A DNA stretch of 64,000 nucleotides from Isoptericola variabilis 225 (GTDB lineage: Bacteria > Actinomycetota > Actinomycetes > Actinomycetales > Cellulomonadaceae), in contig NC_015588.1 in NCBI RefSeq assembly GCF_000215105.1, forward strand, positions 2,480,001-2,544,000, given 5' to 3'. Of this stretch, positions 63,788 through 64,000 are shown piece by piece. Position 1 is the stretch's first letter. Every line of letters starts with the position of its first letter. The notes beneath the pieces are model-generated. The model was not told the origin of the DNA. It did no database searches and saw nothing but the letters and a program-made list of their open reading frames with translations. The position numbers and the translations under genes were made by a program.

Positions 63788-64000
63788 TCACCAGCGGTCG
63801 TGGACGTGCTCCTTGATCGTGCCCTCGTAGATCTCGCGCACGCCGGACGTGAACAGCGGGCCGAGGACGCGCGCGGAGCCGGCGGCGGCGTTGAGCCGTG
63901 CCTGCTCGGGGGTGCGGGCGCCGGGGATGACCGTCGAGACGCCGGGCTGCTGCCACACCCACGCGATCGCGGCCTGCGCGGGCGTGAGCTCGGGCAGCGT
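63788..64000 (-). CDS. Aldo/keto reductase, C-terminal part (cut by window edge)
   Basis: The last 70 codons of a minus-strand gene that continues beyond position 64000. The readable protein has the NADPH-binding segment VSTVIPGARTPEQARLNA typical of aldo/keto reductases and ends in EHVHDRW. Substrate unknown. Confidence 0.88.
   Translation of the reverse strand, partial: TLPELTPAQAAIAWVWQQPGVSTVIPGARTPEQARLNAAAGSARVLGPLFTSGVREIYEGTIKEHVHDRW

Overview
The window is a chromosomal segment of a high-GC Gram-positive actinobacterium, most likely from the Cellulomonadaceae (Cellulomonas or a close relative). This is inferred from the strongly GC-biased third positions, frequent GTG starts, frequent 4-bp ATGA/GTGA gene overlaps, NucS and DUF2550 proteins, a Kgd-type 2-oxoglutarate dehydrogenase with a fused E2 domain, and the gene order argS-lysA ... 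hom-thrC-thrB-rho-rpmE-prfA-prmC-sua5-wecA-atpI-atpBEFHAGDC, which follows the order known from Mycobacterium and other actinomycetes. No phage, transposase, CRISPR or defence genes were seen.

Region 1 (1-4450, minus strand): the class Ib ribonucleotide reductase operon nrdH-nrdI-nrdE-nrdF. It is preceded by two NrdR-like boxes 32 bp apart and ends in a 16-bp-stem terminator.

Region 2 (4809-22766): a glycan-utilisation locus and the most interesting part of the window. A minus-strand operon GH42 (beta-galactosidase) - GH31 (alpha-xylosidase, YicI type) - GH1 (beta-glucosidase), possibly followed by a serine esterase/beta-lactamase-like hydrolase, is divergent from a plus-strand operon GH95 (alpha-L-fucosidase type) - lacI. 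Next to it lies an ABC importer (lipoprotein binding protein plus two LplB/LplC-type permeases, no ATPase gene), divergent from a large multidomain GH3 glucosidase. None of the enzymes has a signal peptide. Together the activities match the four sugars and linkages of fucosylated, galactosylated xyloglucan oligosaccharides. The model is uptake of intact oligosaccharides followed by stepwise removal of fucose, galactose, xylose and glucose in the cytoplasm. Three LacI-type operators with the shared half-site GTCGAA sit at the three promoter regions and probably tie the locus into one regulon under the encoded LacI protein.

Region 3 (22781-43313, minus strand): nagA, nucS and a DUF2550 protein, then the complete F1Fo ATP synthase operon in reverse order. 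A perfect 21-bp-stem hairpin lies between atpD and atpC, and the epsilon subunit is short. Beyond it are wecA, sua5, prmC, prfA, rpmE and rho, then thrB, thrC and hom.

Region 4 (43536-49604): a secreted subtilase with a PA-domain insert lies in opposite orientation between hom and lysA, splitting the usual argS-lysA-hom-thrC-thrB group. tRNA-Arg(CCG) lies divergent from argS.

Region 5 (49773-64000): the methylcitrate cycle operon prpD-prpB-prpC, a CYTH-domain protein, an M15-type D,D-peptidase, a pair of CNNM/CorC membrane proteins, an OmpR-type response regulator with its histidine kinase, kgd, and the 3' end of an aldo/keto reductase.

Three intergenic arrays (37051-37110, 46218-46363, 63691-63772) share an 11-bp core, CGAGGTAGCGC, repeated at exactly 20-bp intervals. 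They look like copies of one dispersed, non-coding element family.
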